Below the pieces are notes generated by a model. The model saw nothing but the letters and a program-made list of their open reading frames with translations. It did no database searches and was not told where the DNA came from. Source: VXMO01 sp034422835 (GTDB lineage Bacteria; Chloroflexota; Dehalococcoidia; UBA6926). From it: DNA of 64,000 bases. Made by a program: the position numbers and the translations under genes. Location: NCBI GenBank assembly GCA_034422835.1, contig DAOUJJ010000014.1, positions 1-64,000 of the forward strand, given 5' to 3'. This document shows positions 42,836-51,214 of this stretch, one piece after another; the first letter of the stretch is position 1; every line of letters starts with the position of its first letter.

Positions 42836-43762
42836 TTAGCCTTGGCCCCTCCCCCGCCGTTCCGCCCACCAACGGCGGAGGCGGAAGATGTACCGGGAGC
42901 GGAGATGAATGCGCCCTCCGGCGTGGTTCGCTACATCCACATTCCCTGCAAGTATTGCCGCCCGCCAGCCGTGCAGGTCGTCCAGAGAGACCGACTCATC
43001 GCCGAACGCCCCGAAAGCCGACCATGGGGCGCGGCGGGACGGCTTTTCCAGCACCCGCCCGCCTGCCTCCTCGATGAGGAGTATCCCGGCGGCCACGTCC
43101 CAGATCTTTGGCGTTGCAAAGAGGCATAACTGCATCGATCCCCGAGCAACCAGCGTCATCTCATAGGCAATCGAGCCGAGAGACCGGACCTCGCCCAACC
43201 GCATCCGCATGCCGTCCTTGAAGCCCCACATGCGCCAGTAATAAGAGGGCATCCCGGTGAGACGGCCCCGTTCAGGCTCCGCGTTGGGCGTGACGGCGAT
43301 GGGCCTGCCGTCCTGGAACGCTCCCCCTCCACGCCGCGCGTGAATGACGGATCCGTCGCCAGGGCCGGGGACGAAGATCGCCGCGACGGCAGGGCGGCCC
43401 CTGTGCAGCACACCAATGGATGACGCAAAGACGGGCAGGCCGTTCAGGAAATTCGTCGTGCCGTCCAGCGGATCAAGCACCCATACGAATTCGGCGGAGC
43501 CGTGCTCCGAGTTCGGGTTTTCCTCACCGACAATGCCGTGATCGGGAAACGCATCGGCAATCGCCGAGCGCAGCCAGTCCTCTGATTCACGGTCTACTTG
43601 TGTGACGGGATCGCGCCGGCCATCGGACTTGTATTCGATTTCGAGCGGCTTGCGGAAGTGGCTGAGGAGGATTTCGCCGGCCTTGCGCGCGAACTCGACG
43701 GCGCGGCGCTCAATTTCCTCTAGTTGAGCCGCTTCGCGGGATTCGACAGTCTCCTGCATCAT
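42836..43762 (-). CDS. Inositol monophosphatase-family phosphatase
   Basis: A 308-residue Mg-dependent phosphatase. Metal ligands are seen in FPDHGIVGEEN, VLDPLDGTTNFLNGLP and, C-terminal, WDVAAGILLIEEAGG. Family members act on inositol phosphate, histidinol phosphate or nucleotide 3'-phosphates; the product cannot be fixed here. The last 30 residues are Arg-rich and unusual. It lies downstream of the zinc transporter genes but 117 bases away, so it may be a separate unit. Confidence 0.9.
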   Translation of the reverse strand: MMQETVESREAAQLEEIERRAVEFARKAGEILLSHFRKPLEIEYKSDGRRDPVTQVDRESEDWLRSAIADAFPDHGIVGEENPNSEHGSAEFVWVLDPLDGTTNFLNGLPVFASSIGVLHRGRPAVAAIFVPGPGDGSVIHARRGGGAFQDGRPIAVTPNAEPERGRLTGMPSYYWRMWGFKDGMRMRLGEVRSLGSIAYEMTLVARGSMQLCLFATPKIWDVAAGILLIEEAGGRVLEKPSRRAPWSAFGAFGDESVSLDDLHGWRAAILAGNVDVANHAGGRIHLRSRYIFRLRRWWAERRGRGQG

Positions 43763-43879
43763 GGGGCGCTTACGCCGCGGCAGCCTGGCGGCGCGTGTCG
43801 TCTGGCATCATCAAAATCCGTCACGCGCCCACCATATCCACGCGCCCGCCACCCCGTCAAACGCCGATGCCCCCTTCGC

Positions 43880-44695
43880 CTAGAACGCCCGCCTCTTATA
43901 CGCCGCCACAAGGGCGAACACGCCGGTGGCAATGAGCGCCATCGCCGGGCCGGACGGGATGTTCATGTAATAGGAGAGATACAGCCCTGCGACAGCGGAC
44001 AGGGCGCCGATGACCGCGCCGGTGATCATGCCGCCCACGAAGCGACGCGCCAGCAGGTGACCCGCGGCTGCAGGCGTGATGAGCATGGCCATAACAAGGA
44101 CGATGCCCGCGGCCTGGATTCCGATCACGATGACCAACGCGAGCAAAGTCAGCAGGGCATAGTCCACCCTGGTAACGGGGATTCCGACCACCTCCGCGCT
44201 GACAGGATCAAACGTGGCGTAGACGGCGATGCGGTGAATGGCGTAGAGCCCCGCGATGACCATGGCGGCAAGGCCGAGTGAAACGTAGACGTCAGTGGTG
44301 GTCACGCCAAGCACCTGGCCAAGCAAAAGGTCTTCCACGTTCACGTTGAGACCTTCCGCCGTCGCCAGCATCGTCAGACCGAGCGCGAACATGCCCGCGA
44401 AGACGATGCCGACGGATGTGTCCTCGCTGACGCCCGTCCTGCGGCTGATGAATCCCATGAGAGCGGCGATGCCGACGCCTGCAGGCACGGCTGCTGCCAG
44501 CGGACTGAATCCAAGCATGAACGCGACGACCATGCCCGGTAGAACGGAGTGGGCGAGCGCGTCTCCCATGAAAGAGCGTCCGCGAGCGATGACGTACGCG
44601 CCGATGGTTGGGCACATCACGCCAACAAGCACGGACACGACGAGCGCCCGGACCATGAAGTTGTATTGGAACGGGTCGAAGAGGTACTCAATCAT
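43880..44695 (-). CDS. znuB: Zinc/manganese ABC transporter permease
   Basis: A 271-residue ABC-3 permease with about eight membrane segments. The start MIEYLFDPFQYNFMVRALVV and GRSFMGDALAHSVLPGMVVA are typical of ZnuB/MntB. It overlaps the ATPase gene by eight bases. A Zur-like gene lies upstream, favouring zinc. No substrate-binding protein gene is adjacent. Confidence 0.9.
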   Translation of the reverse strand: MIEYLFDPFQYNFMVRALVVSVLVGVMCPTIGAYVIARGRSFMGDALAHSVLPGMVVAFMLGFSPLAAAVPAGVGIAALMGFISRRTGVSEDTSVGIVFAGMFALGLTMLATAEGLNVNVEDLLLGQVLGVTTTDVYVSLGLAAMVIAGLYAIHRIAVYATFDPVSAEVVGIPVTRVDYALLTLLALVIVIGIQAAGIVLVMAMLITPAAAGHLLARRFVGGMITGAVIGALSAVAGLYLSYYMNIPSGPAMALIATGVFALVAAYKRRAF

Positions 44696-45521
44696 GAGCA
44701 GGGTGTGTTTCGTCGTGCTGTTCCAGGACGGGCGTACGCCCGGGTTCCTCATGCGTGTGCGTCCTGCCATCCGTGGCGAAGACGACGCCGTGAGAACCGT
44801 ACAGCTCTTCCAACACCTGGGGCGTAAACGCCTCCGCAGGCGGTCCGCAGGCGCAGACGTGCCTGTTGATGCAGAGACAGATATCGAATCGCTCGGCCAG
44901 ATTGGTCAGATCGTGGGTGGCGAGGAGGATGATCTTGCCCTCGTCCCGAAGCCCCCGCAGTACTTGTATGATGCCCTCCTGGGCGCCAACGTCCACGCCG
45001 CTGAACGATTCATCGAGCAGCAGAACGGAGGCCTCCTGGCAGAGCGCGCGGGCGATGAATGCGCGTTGTCGCTGGCCGCCGGAGATCTCGGTCATAAGCG
45101 CGGAGCGTCGATCCCAAAGATTGACACGCTCAAGGCTCTGTTCGCACATCTCCCTGTCCTCTCGCCCATAGCGTCGCCACCACCCCCTTGCGTTGGTGCG
45201 GCCCATCATGACGACATCCTCGACGGTGACGGGGATTCTCCAATTGATGCTGTCCCGCTGGGGAACATATGCCACCCCGCCCTGGTTGAGAGGCCGTTCT
45301 GCGTGAATTGTGGCGGAGCCGTGGTGGATGGGAATACGGCCGGAGATCGCCTCAAACAACGTGCTCTTGCCCGCGCCATTTGGTCCAACCACCCCAACCA
45401 GCGTGCCGGGTCCGAATTCAAACGAGACATCGGTAAGAACCCGTACCCCGGACCGCTCTACGGTCAGGTCGTTAACGACAATGCTGGGCGGGCCGCTCCC
45501 AGAGCCGCTCGGTGTGGCCAT
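44688..45521 (-). CDS. znuC: Zinc/manganese ABC transporter ATPase
   Basis: A 277-residue ABC ATPase: Walker A GPNGAGKST, Q-loop YVPQRDSINW, signature ISGGQRQRAFIARAL, Walker B VLLLDESFSGVD and H-loop LLATHDL. The C-terminus has a His-rich tail (DGRTHTHEEPGRTP, HDETHPAHD) that may bind metal. ATG 45521 was chosen because the residues upstream are not family-like. It lies between zur and the permease. Confidence 0.93.
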   Translation of the reverse strand: MATPSGSGSGPPSIVVNDLTVERSGVRVLTDVSFEFGPGTLVGVVGPNGAGKSTLFEAISGRIPIHHGSATIHAERPLNQGGVAYVPQRDSINWRIPVTVEDVVMMGRTNARGWWRRYGREDREMCEQSLERVNLWDRRSALMTEISGGQRQRAFIARALCQEASVLLLDESFSGVDVGAQEGIIQVLRGLRDEGKIILLATHDLTNLAERFDICLCINRHVCACGPPAEAFTPQVLEELYGSHGVVFATDGRTHTHEEPGRTPVLEQHDETHPAHD

Positions 45522-45571
45522 AGTGATATTCCTTAAGAGAAGAGGAACTATGAGAGAAAGTGTAGCTGAGT

Positions 45572-46036
45572 TTAGGAAACGTGCGTGTGGGTGCTGGATG
45601 GAATCGGACGGTTTTCGCGCGCGCATTTCGCGCAGCTACTGATGTAGAGTTCCAATCGATGCCCGATGATAGTGCCGCCAACCTCGTTGGCGATGAGGCG
45701 GAGAACGCGCTCAATCGTGCCTGCGTGAAACTCGCCGATGATGCCGCACGTGACGCAAACGGTGTGATGGTGGTGCTCCGCGTGTGCGAGCGAATAGCGC
45801 GGCTCACCATTGAGGAGGCTCACCTTACAGATAATGCCGGATTCCAGCAGCAGCTTGATGGTGCGGAAGACGGTGGCGCGGCCGATATGCGGCAGGTCGC
45901 GCACCAGGTCTTCAGCAGTGAAACCGTCATTCCTTTTCTCGAGATTCTCGATGATTTCTCTCCGCGGCAGGGTGGATCGGTAGCCCCGATTTTCCAGGGC
46001 CGCGAGAATGTTGGAACCGCGTACCTCGACAGTCAT
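45572..46036 (-). CDS. zur: Fur-family metalloregulator, probably Zur
   Basis: A 154-residue Fur-fold repressor. The winged helix (RSTLPRREIIENLEKRNDGF, PHIGRATVFRTIKLLLESG) is followed by the metal-binding HAEHHHHTVCVTCG and a structural zinc pair completed by SSCAKC. It stands upstream of the ABC ATPase and permease on the same strand, so zinc sensing is likely. ATG 46036 was chosen; GTG 46051 is the alternative. Its promoter lies at 46093-46121. Confidence 0.9.
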   Translation of the reverse strand: MTVEVRGSNILAALENRGYRSTLPRREIIENLEKRNDGFTAEDLVRDLPHIGRATVFRTIKLLLESGIICKVSLLNGEPRYSLAHAEHHHHTVCVTCGIIGEFHAGTIERVLRLIANEVGGTIIGHRLELYISSCAKCARENRPIPSSTHTHVS

Positions 46037-46092
46037 GCTAGTCAGTCTCACTTTCCACCAATGATCAAAAGCCTTTGAAAAAGGTTGACATA

Positions 46093-46121
46093 AAGATACC
46101 TTGTCTCAATAGCACTGTCAA
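46093..46121 (-). promoter_or_regulatory. zur-znu promoter with inverted repeat
   Basis: Minus strand -35 TTGACA (46116-46121), 17 bases, -10 TATCTT (46093-46098). Arms GTTGACA (46084-46090) and TGTCAAC (46116-46122) form an inverted repeat with 25 bases between. It may be an operator, or two facing -35 elements. No canonical Zur box was recognised. Confidence 0.6.
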
Positions 46122-46230
46122 CAATCATGATCCATCCCGTCATTCCCGCCCCTGCTCCGTACCCCGATTCTCCAACCGAACAGCGTAACACGCCGGTCAA
46201 TGACCCCCCTCCCCAAAGAAGAAGGCCGGT

Positions 46231-47058
46231 CTAATTCCTGATCAGCAACCCCGGCTGGCAGGCCATGCAATAGTCCGTGATGCGGCGGTTCGCGCTCAGG
46301 CGGCTGATCCGCCCGCCGCAGCGCGGGCATTCCTGGTTCGCCTTGCCATGAACGGACAGCCACTCCCGCCGTTCGAGGTGAATATCCTCGCCCATCAACT
46401 CCCGCAGCATGACGACCGCGCGGCGAGAAACGGCGTAAACGGCGGCGTGCAGCCGGGCGATTTCATCCGCCGACAGGTCCGCCCGCCTGCGGAATGGGGA
46501 GATGCCGGCTTCCCACACAATCTCGTCCGAGTATGCGTTGCCGATGCCTGCAACGAGCGTGCCTCGCGTCAGGATTCCCTTGATCTCGCCTGTGAACCGT
46601 CGGAGGCGTGTCGCGAATTCCTCAAGGCTCAGCGGCTCGTCGAGAACGTCCGGCCCGGTTTCCTCAAGGCGTGGAATCTCGGTAAGCCGCTCCGTCGGCG
46701 CGTAGTACAACATCCCCATCTGCCGATCATCCAGGTAACGAAGATCGATGCCGTTGGACAGGCTGAGGCTGAGACTTACGGTCTTGGTGACCCTGTCTTT
46801 GGGCGCGGCAAGCCGCAGCCGCCCCGTCAGCATCGGAAACACAACCAGCGCCATCTCGCCGGACAGCGAAAGCGTTACGCTCTTCCCATACCGTGAGATG
46901 CCCTCGATTGACCGCCCCTGGATGTCCGCGGCAACGTCAATCTCGGACAGCGTCCGCAGGACCGTCGGCCGTATCACCCGCGCCGATTCCACCGCCGCGC
47001 CCACTACGCGCCGCTCCAGCACCTCGCGAACAATGGTCAGTTCTGGCGCCTCCGGCAT
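46231..47058 (-). CDS. mutM: Formamidopyrimidine-DNA glycosylase (Fpg/Nei)
   Basis: A base-excision repair glycosylase/lyase for oxidised bases. The 275-residue protein starts MPEAPEL with catalytic Pro2 and Glu3, has the H2TH region TLVAGIGNAYSDEIVWEAGI and a C-terminal four-cysteine zinc finger (CPRCGGRISRL ... DYCMAC). ATG 47058 was chosen because the N-terminal proline must be residue 2. GIGNAY is typical of the Fpg family. Confidence 0.94.
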   Translation of the reverse strand: MPEAPELTIVREVLERRVVGAAVESARVIRPTVLRTLSEIDVAADIQGRSIEGISRYGKSVTLSLSGEMALVVFPMLTGRLRLAAPKDRVTKTVSLSLSLSNGIDLRYLDDRQMGMLYYAPTERLTEIPRLEETGPDVLDEPLSLEEFATRLRRFTGEIKGILTRGTLVAGIGNAYSDEIVWEAGISPFRRRADLSADEIARLHAAVYAVSRRAVVMLRELMGEDIHLERREWLSVHGKANQECPRCGGRISRLSANRRITDYCMACQPGLLIRN

Positions 47059-47101
47059 CCACGGCCCCCTCTCCACGCCTACTTTAACGGTATGTGCCGC
47101 T

Positions 47102-47130
47102 TTGACACGCCCGCCCCGCCAAATTAAGCT
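47102..47130 (+). promoter_or_regulatory. Promoter of the tRNA-Phe/tRNA-Gly pair
   Basis: -35 TTGACA (47102-47107), 17 bases, -10 TAAGCT (47125-47130), 21 bases before tRNA-Phe. The -10 is weak. Confidence 0.5.
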
Positions 47131-47151
47131 GGATTGCACGTTTCGCTCCGA

Positions 47152-47224
47152 GCCGAGGTAGCTCAGGTGGTAGAGCACGCGACTGAAAATCGCGGTGTCG
47201 GCAGTTCAACTCTGCCCCTCGGCA
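47152..47224 (+). tRNA. tRNA-Phe (GAA)
   Basis: A 73-base cloverleaf: GCCGAGG/CCTCGGC acceptor, AGCTCAGGTGGTAGAGC D-arm, anticodon loop CTGAAAA and GGCAGTTCAACTCTGCC T-arm. CCA is not encoded. Confidence 0.96.
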
Positions 47225-47249
47225 CTTGCGAGCGGTTTAGGTCGGTCAG

Positions 47250-47324
47250 GCGGAAGTGGCGCAGTGGTAGCGCGTCTCCTTGCCAAGGAGAAGGTCGCGG
47301 GTTCAAATCCCGTCTTCCGCTCCA
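47250..47324 (+). tRNA. tRNA-Gly (GCC)
   Basis: A 75-base cloverleaf: GCGGAAG/CTTCCGC acceptor, GCGCAGTGGTAGCGC D-arm, anticodon loop TTGCCAA, GCGGGTTCAAATCCCGT T-arm and encoded CCA. It lies 25 bases after tRNA-Phe. The next CDS begins 27 bases later. Confidence 0.97.
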
Positions 47325-47351
47325 CTCCACCTGACTTGAGGAGGGTGCCCA

Positions 47352-48611
47352 CTGTACTTTCGAACCTCCGATATCGACACTGAATGCGCTTACTGTGACC
47401 ATCTCATCGTGGCTGGCAGCCTGAGCATCTCTGCCGTGCCTATCACCGATGAGAGTGTCGCACGAGATGAATCCGATGAGTTGGCTGTGCTTCACCTAGA
47501 GTGTGCGGACTGCGGCGAAAATTTTTCATGCTTTGTGGCGTACGCGTCCCGGAGAACTCCGATTGAGGCTGTGGTCGACGGAGTGTGCGCGTACTGCGAC
47601 CACGCCTTTAGCGAAGGGCAGCCCATCCTGACGGAGAGCTTCCTTGTAGTCGGAGAGAATGAAGAACTGGCTGACGCCGGTGATCCCGATAATGAAGTCG
47701 AAGAGTTCCGTTTAGGGAGGAAGAGGCCCGCGGCTATTCGCCGAGCGAGTGAAGCCGTTGGCACCGCTATAGCGAGAGGCGGCAATGTCGTTGCTGCGGC
47801 GGGCCGGGCAATCCCCAAAGGAGTGTCAGGCAGATTCAGCGGCGTTTCGGGAAATCTACAGCAGAGGATGGCGCGCGCGGGGCTTGGGAAAGTGCGAGGT
47901 CTCCGTACTACGGCGGAGGCGGCCGAATTCTATACTCATTCGATTCCTCGCTCAGTGCGCAATCTTGGAGAAGTCGCCGAATTCTTAAAGGGAAAGACCG
48001 CGAGCCACATCGAATCAGTGGCCAATTCGCCCGCTAAGGCGAAGCTCTCCTCAAACATCATTTGGGAGCGAGCCGCCGACAATCTCAGAAGGGGCGCAAA
48101 CAACATGCGCTCCCTAGAACTTTGGTCTATCAGAGCAAGGAACTTTGCGGATGCCTCCCGCATCATTGGGCGCAGGATGGCAGGCGGTGCAACCAAGGGC
48201 GCGATATGGGCAGTTGTGCTTGAAGCGCCTGTCAGTGCCACCGAGAACCTCATCCATCTGAAGAAAGGGCGCAAATTAGAGAGAGAGGCCGCGAAAGACT
48301 TTGCTATCGACACAGCCAAGGCCGGGGTGACGGGCGCAGCGGTCGGCGGCGCGATGGTATTTGCCGTTGCCATGGGCGGTGGTGCCATTCTCGCGCCTAT
48401 AGCCTTGCCCATGACCGCCGCAGGACTTAGCGTCTACGGCATATCCTCAGTCGTCCGTATTCGACGTGCCCTCAGCGATGAAAATGAGGATATGACTGAA
48501 ACCGACGCAGCATGGGTCGATCTCGCATTCCACGTTGAATGTGTGGAGTGTGACTCTGCCGAGCTTTGCCACGATGCTTTCCTCAGGGGCGTGGCGGCCT
48601 CTGCTGTCTAG
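47352..48611 (+). CDS. Zinc-ribbon membrane protein of unknown function, CTG start
   Basis: A 419-residue protein if it starts at CTG 47352, seven bases after a perfect AGGAGG (47339-47344). GTG 47409 is the first conventional start but would cut off ECAYCDH, which is repeated later as VCAYCDHAF. The N-terminal 80 residues carry three CxxC pairs (ECAYC, ECADC, VCAYC) and the C-terminus carries VECVECDSAELC. The middle is basic and helical. Near residue 320 a glycine-rich hydrophobic stretch (GAAVGGAMVFAVAMGGGAIL) could enter a membrane. The family was not recognised. It abuts a tRNA-Gly. Confidence 0.65.
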   Translation: MYFRTSDIDTECAYCDHLIVAGSLSISAVPITDESVARDESDELAVLHLECADCGENFSCFVAYASRRTPIEAVVDGVCAYCDHAFSEGQPILTESFLVVGENEELADAGDPDNEVEEFRLGRKRPAAIRRASEAVGTAIARGGNVVAAAGRAIPKGVSGRFSGVSGNLQQRMARAGLGKVRGLRTTAEAAEFYTHSIPRSVRNLGEVAEFLKGKTASHIESVANSPAKAKLSSNIIWERAADNLRRGANNMRSLELWSIRARNFADASRIIGRRMAGGATKGAIWAVVLEAPVSATENLIHLKKGRKLEREAAKDFAIDTAKAGVTGAAVGGAMVFAVAMGGGAILAPIALPMTAAGLSVYGISSVVRIRRALSDENEDMTETDAAWVDLAFHVECVECDSAELCHDAFLRGVAASAV

Positions 48612-48642
48612 CAAGCCCATGCCCCCCTCGCCAACCTCTCTA

Positions 48643-48673
48643 CGTTCACCCTGAGCCTGTCGAAGGGCGAACG
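48643..48673. repeat. Intergenic hairpin repeat, family C, second copy
   Basis: GTTCACCC and GGGCGAAC arms with TGAGCCTGTCGAA between, the counterpart of 34308-34343. It lies between two convergent genes. Confidence 0.75.
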
Positions 48674-48705
48674 GGCGTGGCGGGCTACTCCACCCCGAAC
48701 CCCGG

Positions 48706-49068
48706 CTAATCGAGCGGACTGTGGCGATTGGGATCGGGTACGGTGAGCGACGACTCTCGGGATGTCGGCGTCTCGGTGATCACGGGTTCGTACAGTCCGA
48801 GGATAGGCGAGCCACTGACGATGATGCCGTCCGGGATGCGCTGCGCGTGCGCCTGGCGGAACGCATCCGACTTCACCCAATCGCAGAATGCGTCTGCGCT
48901 CTCCCACGCTGAGTATGAGACGTAATCACCCGGTTCGGCGCCCCGCATCATCATGAACTGGAGAAAGCCCTCAGCATCAGGAAGAAACGTCTTGCGCTCA
49001 CGCCAGATCTGCTCCCATTCGGCCTCGCGTTCGACATTTATGCGGAAGCGGTTCATTGCTACGTACAT
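48706..49068 (-). CDS. Antibiotic biosynthesis monooxygenase-like (ABM) protein
   Basis: A 120-residue ferredoxin-like-fold protein starting MYVAMNRFRINVEREAEWEQ. GFLQFMMMRG and YSAWESADAFCDWVKSDAF are typical of the ABM/HmoA group, which includes haem-degrading oxygenases. The conserved Asn-Arg-Phe start and the Trp pair fit HmoA-like proteins. ATG 49068 follows AAGGGGAAC. The C-terminal 25 residues are Ser/Thr-rich and outside the domain. Confidence 0.82.
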   Translation of the reverse strand: MYVAMNRFRINVEREAEWEQIWRERKTFLPDAEGFLQFMMMRGAEPGDYVSYSAWESADAFCDWVKSDAFRQAHAQRIPDGIIVSGSPILGLYEPVITETPTSRESSLTVPDPNRHSPLD

Positions 49069-49199
49069 GCCGTTCCCCTTATTCAACCCAGATTCATGAA
49101 TCTACAGTCTGATTCATGGCAATGCAGTGTGCTGAGCATTCTAGAGCAAATGCCAGCTCTTGTCCGCCTCGCGAGAGTTGGGGATTCCGGTGTAGAGGG

Positions 49200-49628
49200 C
49201 TATGACGGCCGAAACACCGGCAAGCTGATCGTCTCGCTCGCGTCCTCAAACTCGATCTGCCCCTTTGCGCCGATGCTCACCGCGTCCGACACCGGCTCCA
49301 CGCCGACAATCTTCGTCGGCAGGATCGGCCCCTCCTCCAGCTTGATCAGCGCTGTGATGAACGGTACTTCCTGCGCAAAGGCGGGCGTCGGTGGCCGCTC
49401 AACGACGGCATACGCATGCACCTCGCCGCGTCCGCTCGCCTGCACCCACGTGGTATCACGGGAGTGGCATATCGGGCACAGGTCCCTTGGGTAGAAGTAC
49501 GTCTCATCGCAGGTGTTGCAGCTTCGCAGCCACAACTCGTGCTCGTGGCACTTCTCCCAGTAAAAGTCGTTTTCCTGCGTCGGTGTTGGCAGGGGCTTTG
49601 GCATGCCCGTCGGTGGTTGATTTGTCAT
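49200..49628 (-). CDS. DUF35 OB-fold acyl-CoA-binding protein
   Basis: A 142-residue protein with a zinc-ribbon (LRSCNTCDETYFYPRDLCPICH) and an OB-fold (VQASGRGEVHAYAVVE, VPFITALIKLEEGP). DUF35 proteins partner thiolase-like or Ltp2-type enzymes and help bind acyl-CoA. It lies eleven bases downstream of the thiolase-like gene on the same strand, so the two very likely form a complex. Confidence 0.92.
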   Translation of the reverse strand: MTNQPPTGMPKPLPTPTQENDFYWEKCHEHELWLRSCNTCDETYFYPRDLCPICHSRDTTWVQASGRGEVHAYAVVERPPTPAFAQEVPFITALIKLEEGPILPTKIVGVEPVSDAVSIGAKGQIEFEDASETISLPVFRPS

Positions 49629-49639
49629 TGTTGTTCTCC

Positions 49640-50812
49640 CTATGAATTGCCCAGAACCAGCGTCGCGGTGGAGGAAAGCTCGCCGCCGGTGCCATGCACC
49701 AACGACAGGTTGCAGTCCTCAACCTGCCGGTCTCCGCTCTCGCCGCGCAGCTGCCGTGTCGCCTCGATCAGCAGGAACATGCCGTACATGCCCGTATGGG
49801 CATAGGACAGCCCGCCGCCGCTGGTGTTCATCGGGAAGTCGCCGCCGGGGCCCGTCCGCAGGTTCGCCACGAAGTCTGGAGCCTCGCCCGGCCCGCAGAA
49901 ACCCAGGCTCTCCAGCGTCGTCAGCACCGTATAGGTGAACGAGTCGTAGATCATCGCGAGGTCGATGTCGTCGTGCGTCACGCCCGCCATCTCTAACGCA
50001 CGCGGCCCGGTCTCATGCGCGATGGTGCGGGTGAGGTCCGGCATCTGGCTGATGATCTGGTGGTCGTGGCCCTCCGCGGAGCCGAGGATCCACGCTGGCT
50101 TCTTCTTGGCGTTGCGGGCCACGTCCGCCGACACCACCACGCACGCCCCGCCGCCGTCCGTCACCAGGCAGCAGTCCATGATGTGGAACGGCCACGCGAT
50201 CCAGCGCGACTCATGGTATTCCTCATAGCCCACGTCCGCGGGCCCGATCCAGCTGGGGTGATTCACAAAAGACTTTGGATTCTGGAGCGCCCACTTGCGC
50301 GTGGCGATGGACACGTCCGCCATGCCCTGCCGCACGCGCTCCGCGCCGTACATGTGCATGTAGCGGCTGCAGGCCATCGCGTAGGCGACGGGCGCGCCGA
50401 TCATCCCGTAGGGCGCCTCAAACTGTGAGCCTGCCGCCGTTGGATCACGGCCGACGCGCCCACGTGTCGAACGTCCCGCCTCGCCGTGCGTAATCAGGGC
50501 GACATCGATAAGCCCCGCGTTGATGGCGGCCATCGCGTGCTCGACGTGCGCAAGGAACGACGAACCGCCGATGGATGTCGTGTCCGTATACTTCGGCACA
50601 ATGCCGAGATACTCAGCGACCGATACCGTACCGACGCCGGCGCAGAACAGGGCATCGACGTCATCCAGCGTGAGGCCGGCGTCACGCAGCGCGTTGTCCG
50701 CTGCCTCTGCGTGATGCTGCATCGACGACTTGTGCGGCACGTGCCCCATCTCATCGGACTCATCCACCCCGATAATCGCCGCCACGCGCGATAGATCACT
50801 TGCAGTTGTCAT
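49640..50812 (-). CDS. Thiolase-fold lipid-transfer protein (Ltp2-like)
   Basis: A 390-residue thiolase-fold protein: VAAIIGVDESDEMG, DVDALFCAGVGTVSVAEYLG, VALITHGEAGRS, DLAMIYDSFTYTVLTTLESL and NTSGGGLSYAHTGMYGMF. The position of the usual nucleophilic cysteine reads SIGGSSFLAHVEHAM, with serine, as in SCP2/Ltp2-type proteins that act as aldolases or in non-condensing roles. With DUF35 downstream and MaoC-type hydratase genes nearby, a hydratase-aldolase function in side-chain shortening is plausible. ATG 50812 was chosen. Confidence 0.88.
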   Translation of the reverse strand: MTTASDLSRVAAIIGVDESDEMGHVPHKSSMQHHAEAADNALRDAGLTLDDVDALFCAGVGTVSVAEYLGIVPKYTDTTSIGGSSFLAHVEHAMAAINAGLIDVALITHGEAGRSTRGRVGRDPTAAGSQFEAPYGMIGAPVAYAMACSRYMHMYGAERVRQGMADVSIATRKWALQNPKSFVNHPSWIGPADVGYEEYHESRWIAWPFHIMDCCLVTDGGGACVVVSADVARNAKKKPAWILGSAEGHDHQIISQMPDLTRTIAHETGPRALEMAGVTHDDIDLAMIYDSFTYTVLTTLESLGFCGPGEAPDFVANLRTGPGGDFPMNTSGGGLSYAHTGMYGMFLLIEATRQLRGESGDRQVEDCNLSLVHGTGGELSSTATLVLGNS

Positions 50813-50862
50813 AGACTGTTCCCCCTCCCCCACGCGGGCGCTTGTCACCCGCTGCGGACACA

Positions 50863-50889
50863 GTGACATAGGAAGGGCAGGGTTGTCAC
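50863..50889. promoter_or_regulatory. Shared inverted-repeat motif upstream of thiolase-like gene
   Basis: GTGACA and TGTCAC arms with an internal AGGGCAGG. A nearly identical element lies at 55752-55777. Each sits about 50 bases upstream of a minus-strand lipid-metabolism gene, fitting a common operator. Confidence 0.55.
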
Positions 50890-50918
50890 GCGGGCGGTGG
50901 GCGGACAGGGGAAGCATC

Positions 50919-50947
50919 TTGACAGCATGGGTGCAAGGCATCATGAT
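50919..50947 (+). promoter_or_regulatory. vapBC promoter
   Basis: -35 TTGACA (50919-50924), 17 bases, -10 CATGAT (50942-50947). The vapB ATG is only seven bases past the -10, so the transcript would be leaderless or nearly so. Confidence 0.55.
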
Positions 50948-50953
50948 GTCTAC

Positions 50954-51214
50954 ATGAGAACGACATTGACGCTCGATGAGGATGTTGCGCATAGCCTGCG
51001 TGAGCAGGCTGCGCTGTACAACGTGTCTTTCAAGGAGGTTGTGAATGACGCGTTGCGGCGAGGCCTTTCGCCATCTCAACCCAAGGTACGACGACCATTC
51101 AAAGTGCGACCTATAGCTGCCGGCGGGTTTCGCCCGGGTATTGACCCGACACGTCTCAATCAGCTCTATGACCAACTCGAAATAGAAGCGTTCGTCGAGA
51201 AACACTCCGAGTGA
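50954..51214 (+). CDS. vapB: VapB-like antitoxin, ribbon-helix-helix
   Basis: An 86-residue antitoxin: MRTTLTLDEDVAHSLREQAA is a ribbon-helix-helix DNA-binding start, with VSFKEVVNDALRRGL as the second helix, then a basic linker and a C-terminal helix that would wrap the toxin. Its last bases overlap the vapC start (GTGA). It binds and silences the adjacent PIN toxin and represses the operon, as known for the family. Confidence 0.9.
   Translation: MRTTLTLDEDVAHSLREQAALYNVSFKEVVNDALRRGLSPSQPKVRRPFKVRPIAAGGFRPGIDPTRLNQLYDQLEIEAFVEKHSE

Noticed and set aside
44295..45536. Long plus-strand frame opposite the zinc ABC genes
   Set aside because: Covers two well-defined genes on the other strand; its sequence has no coherent motif.
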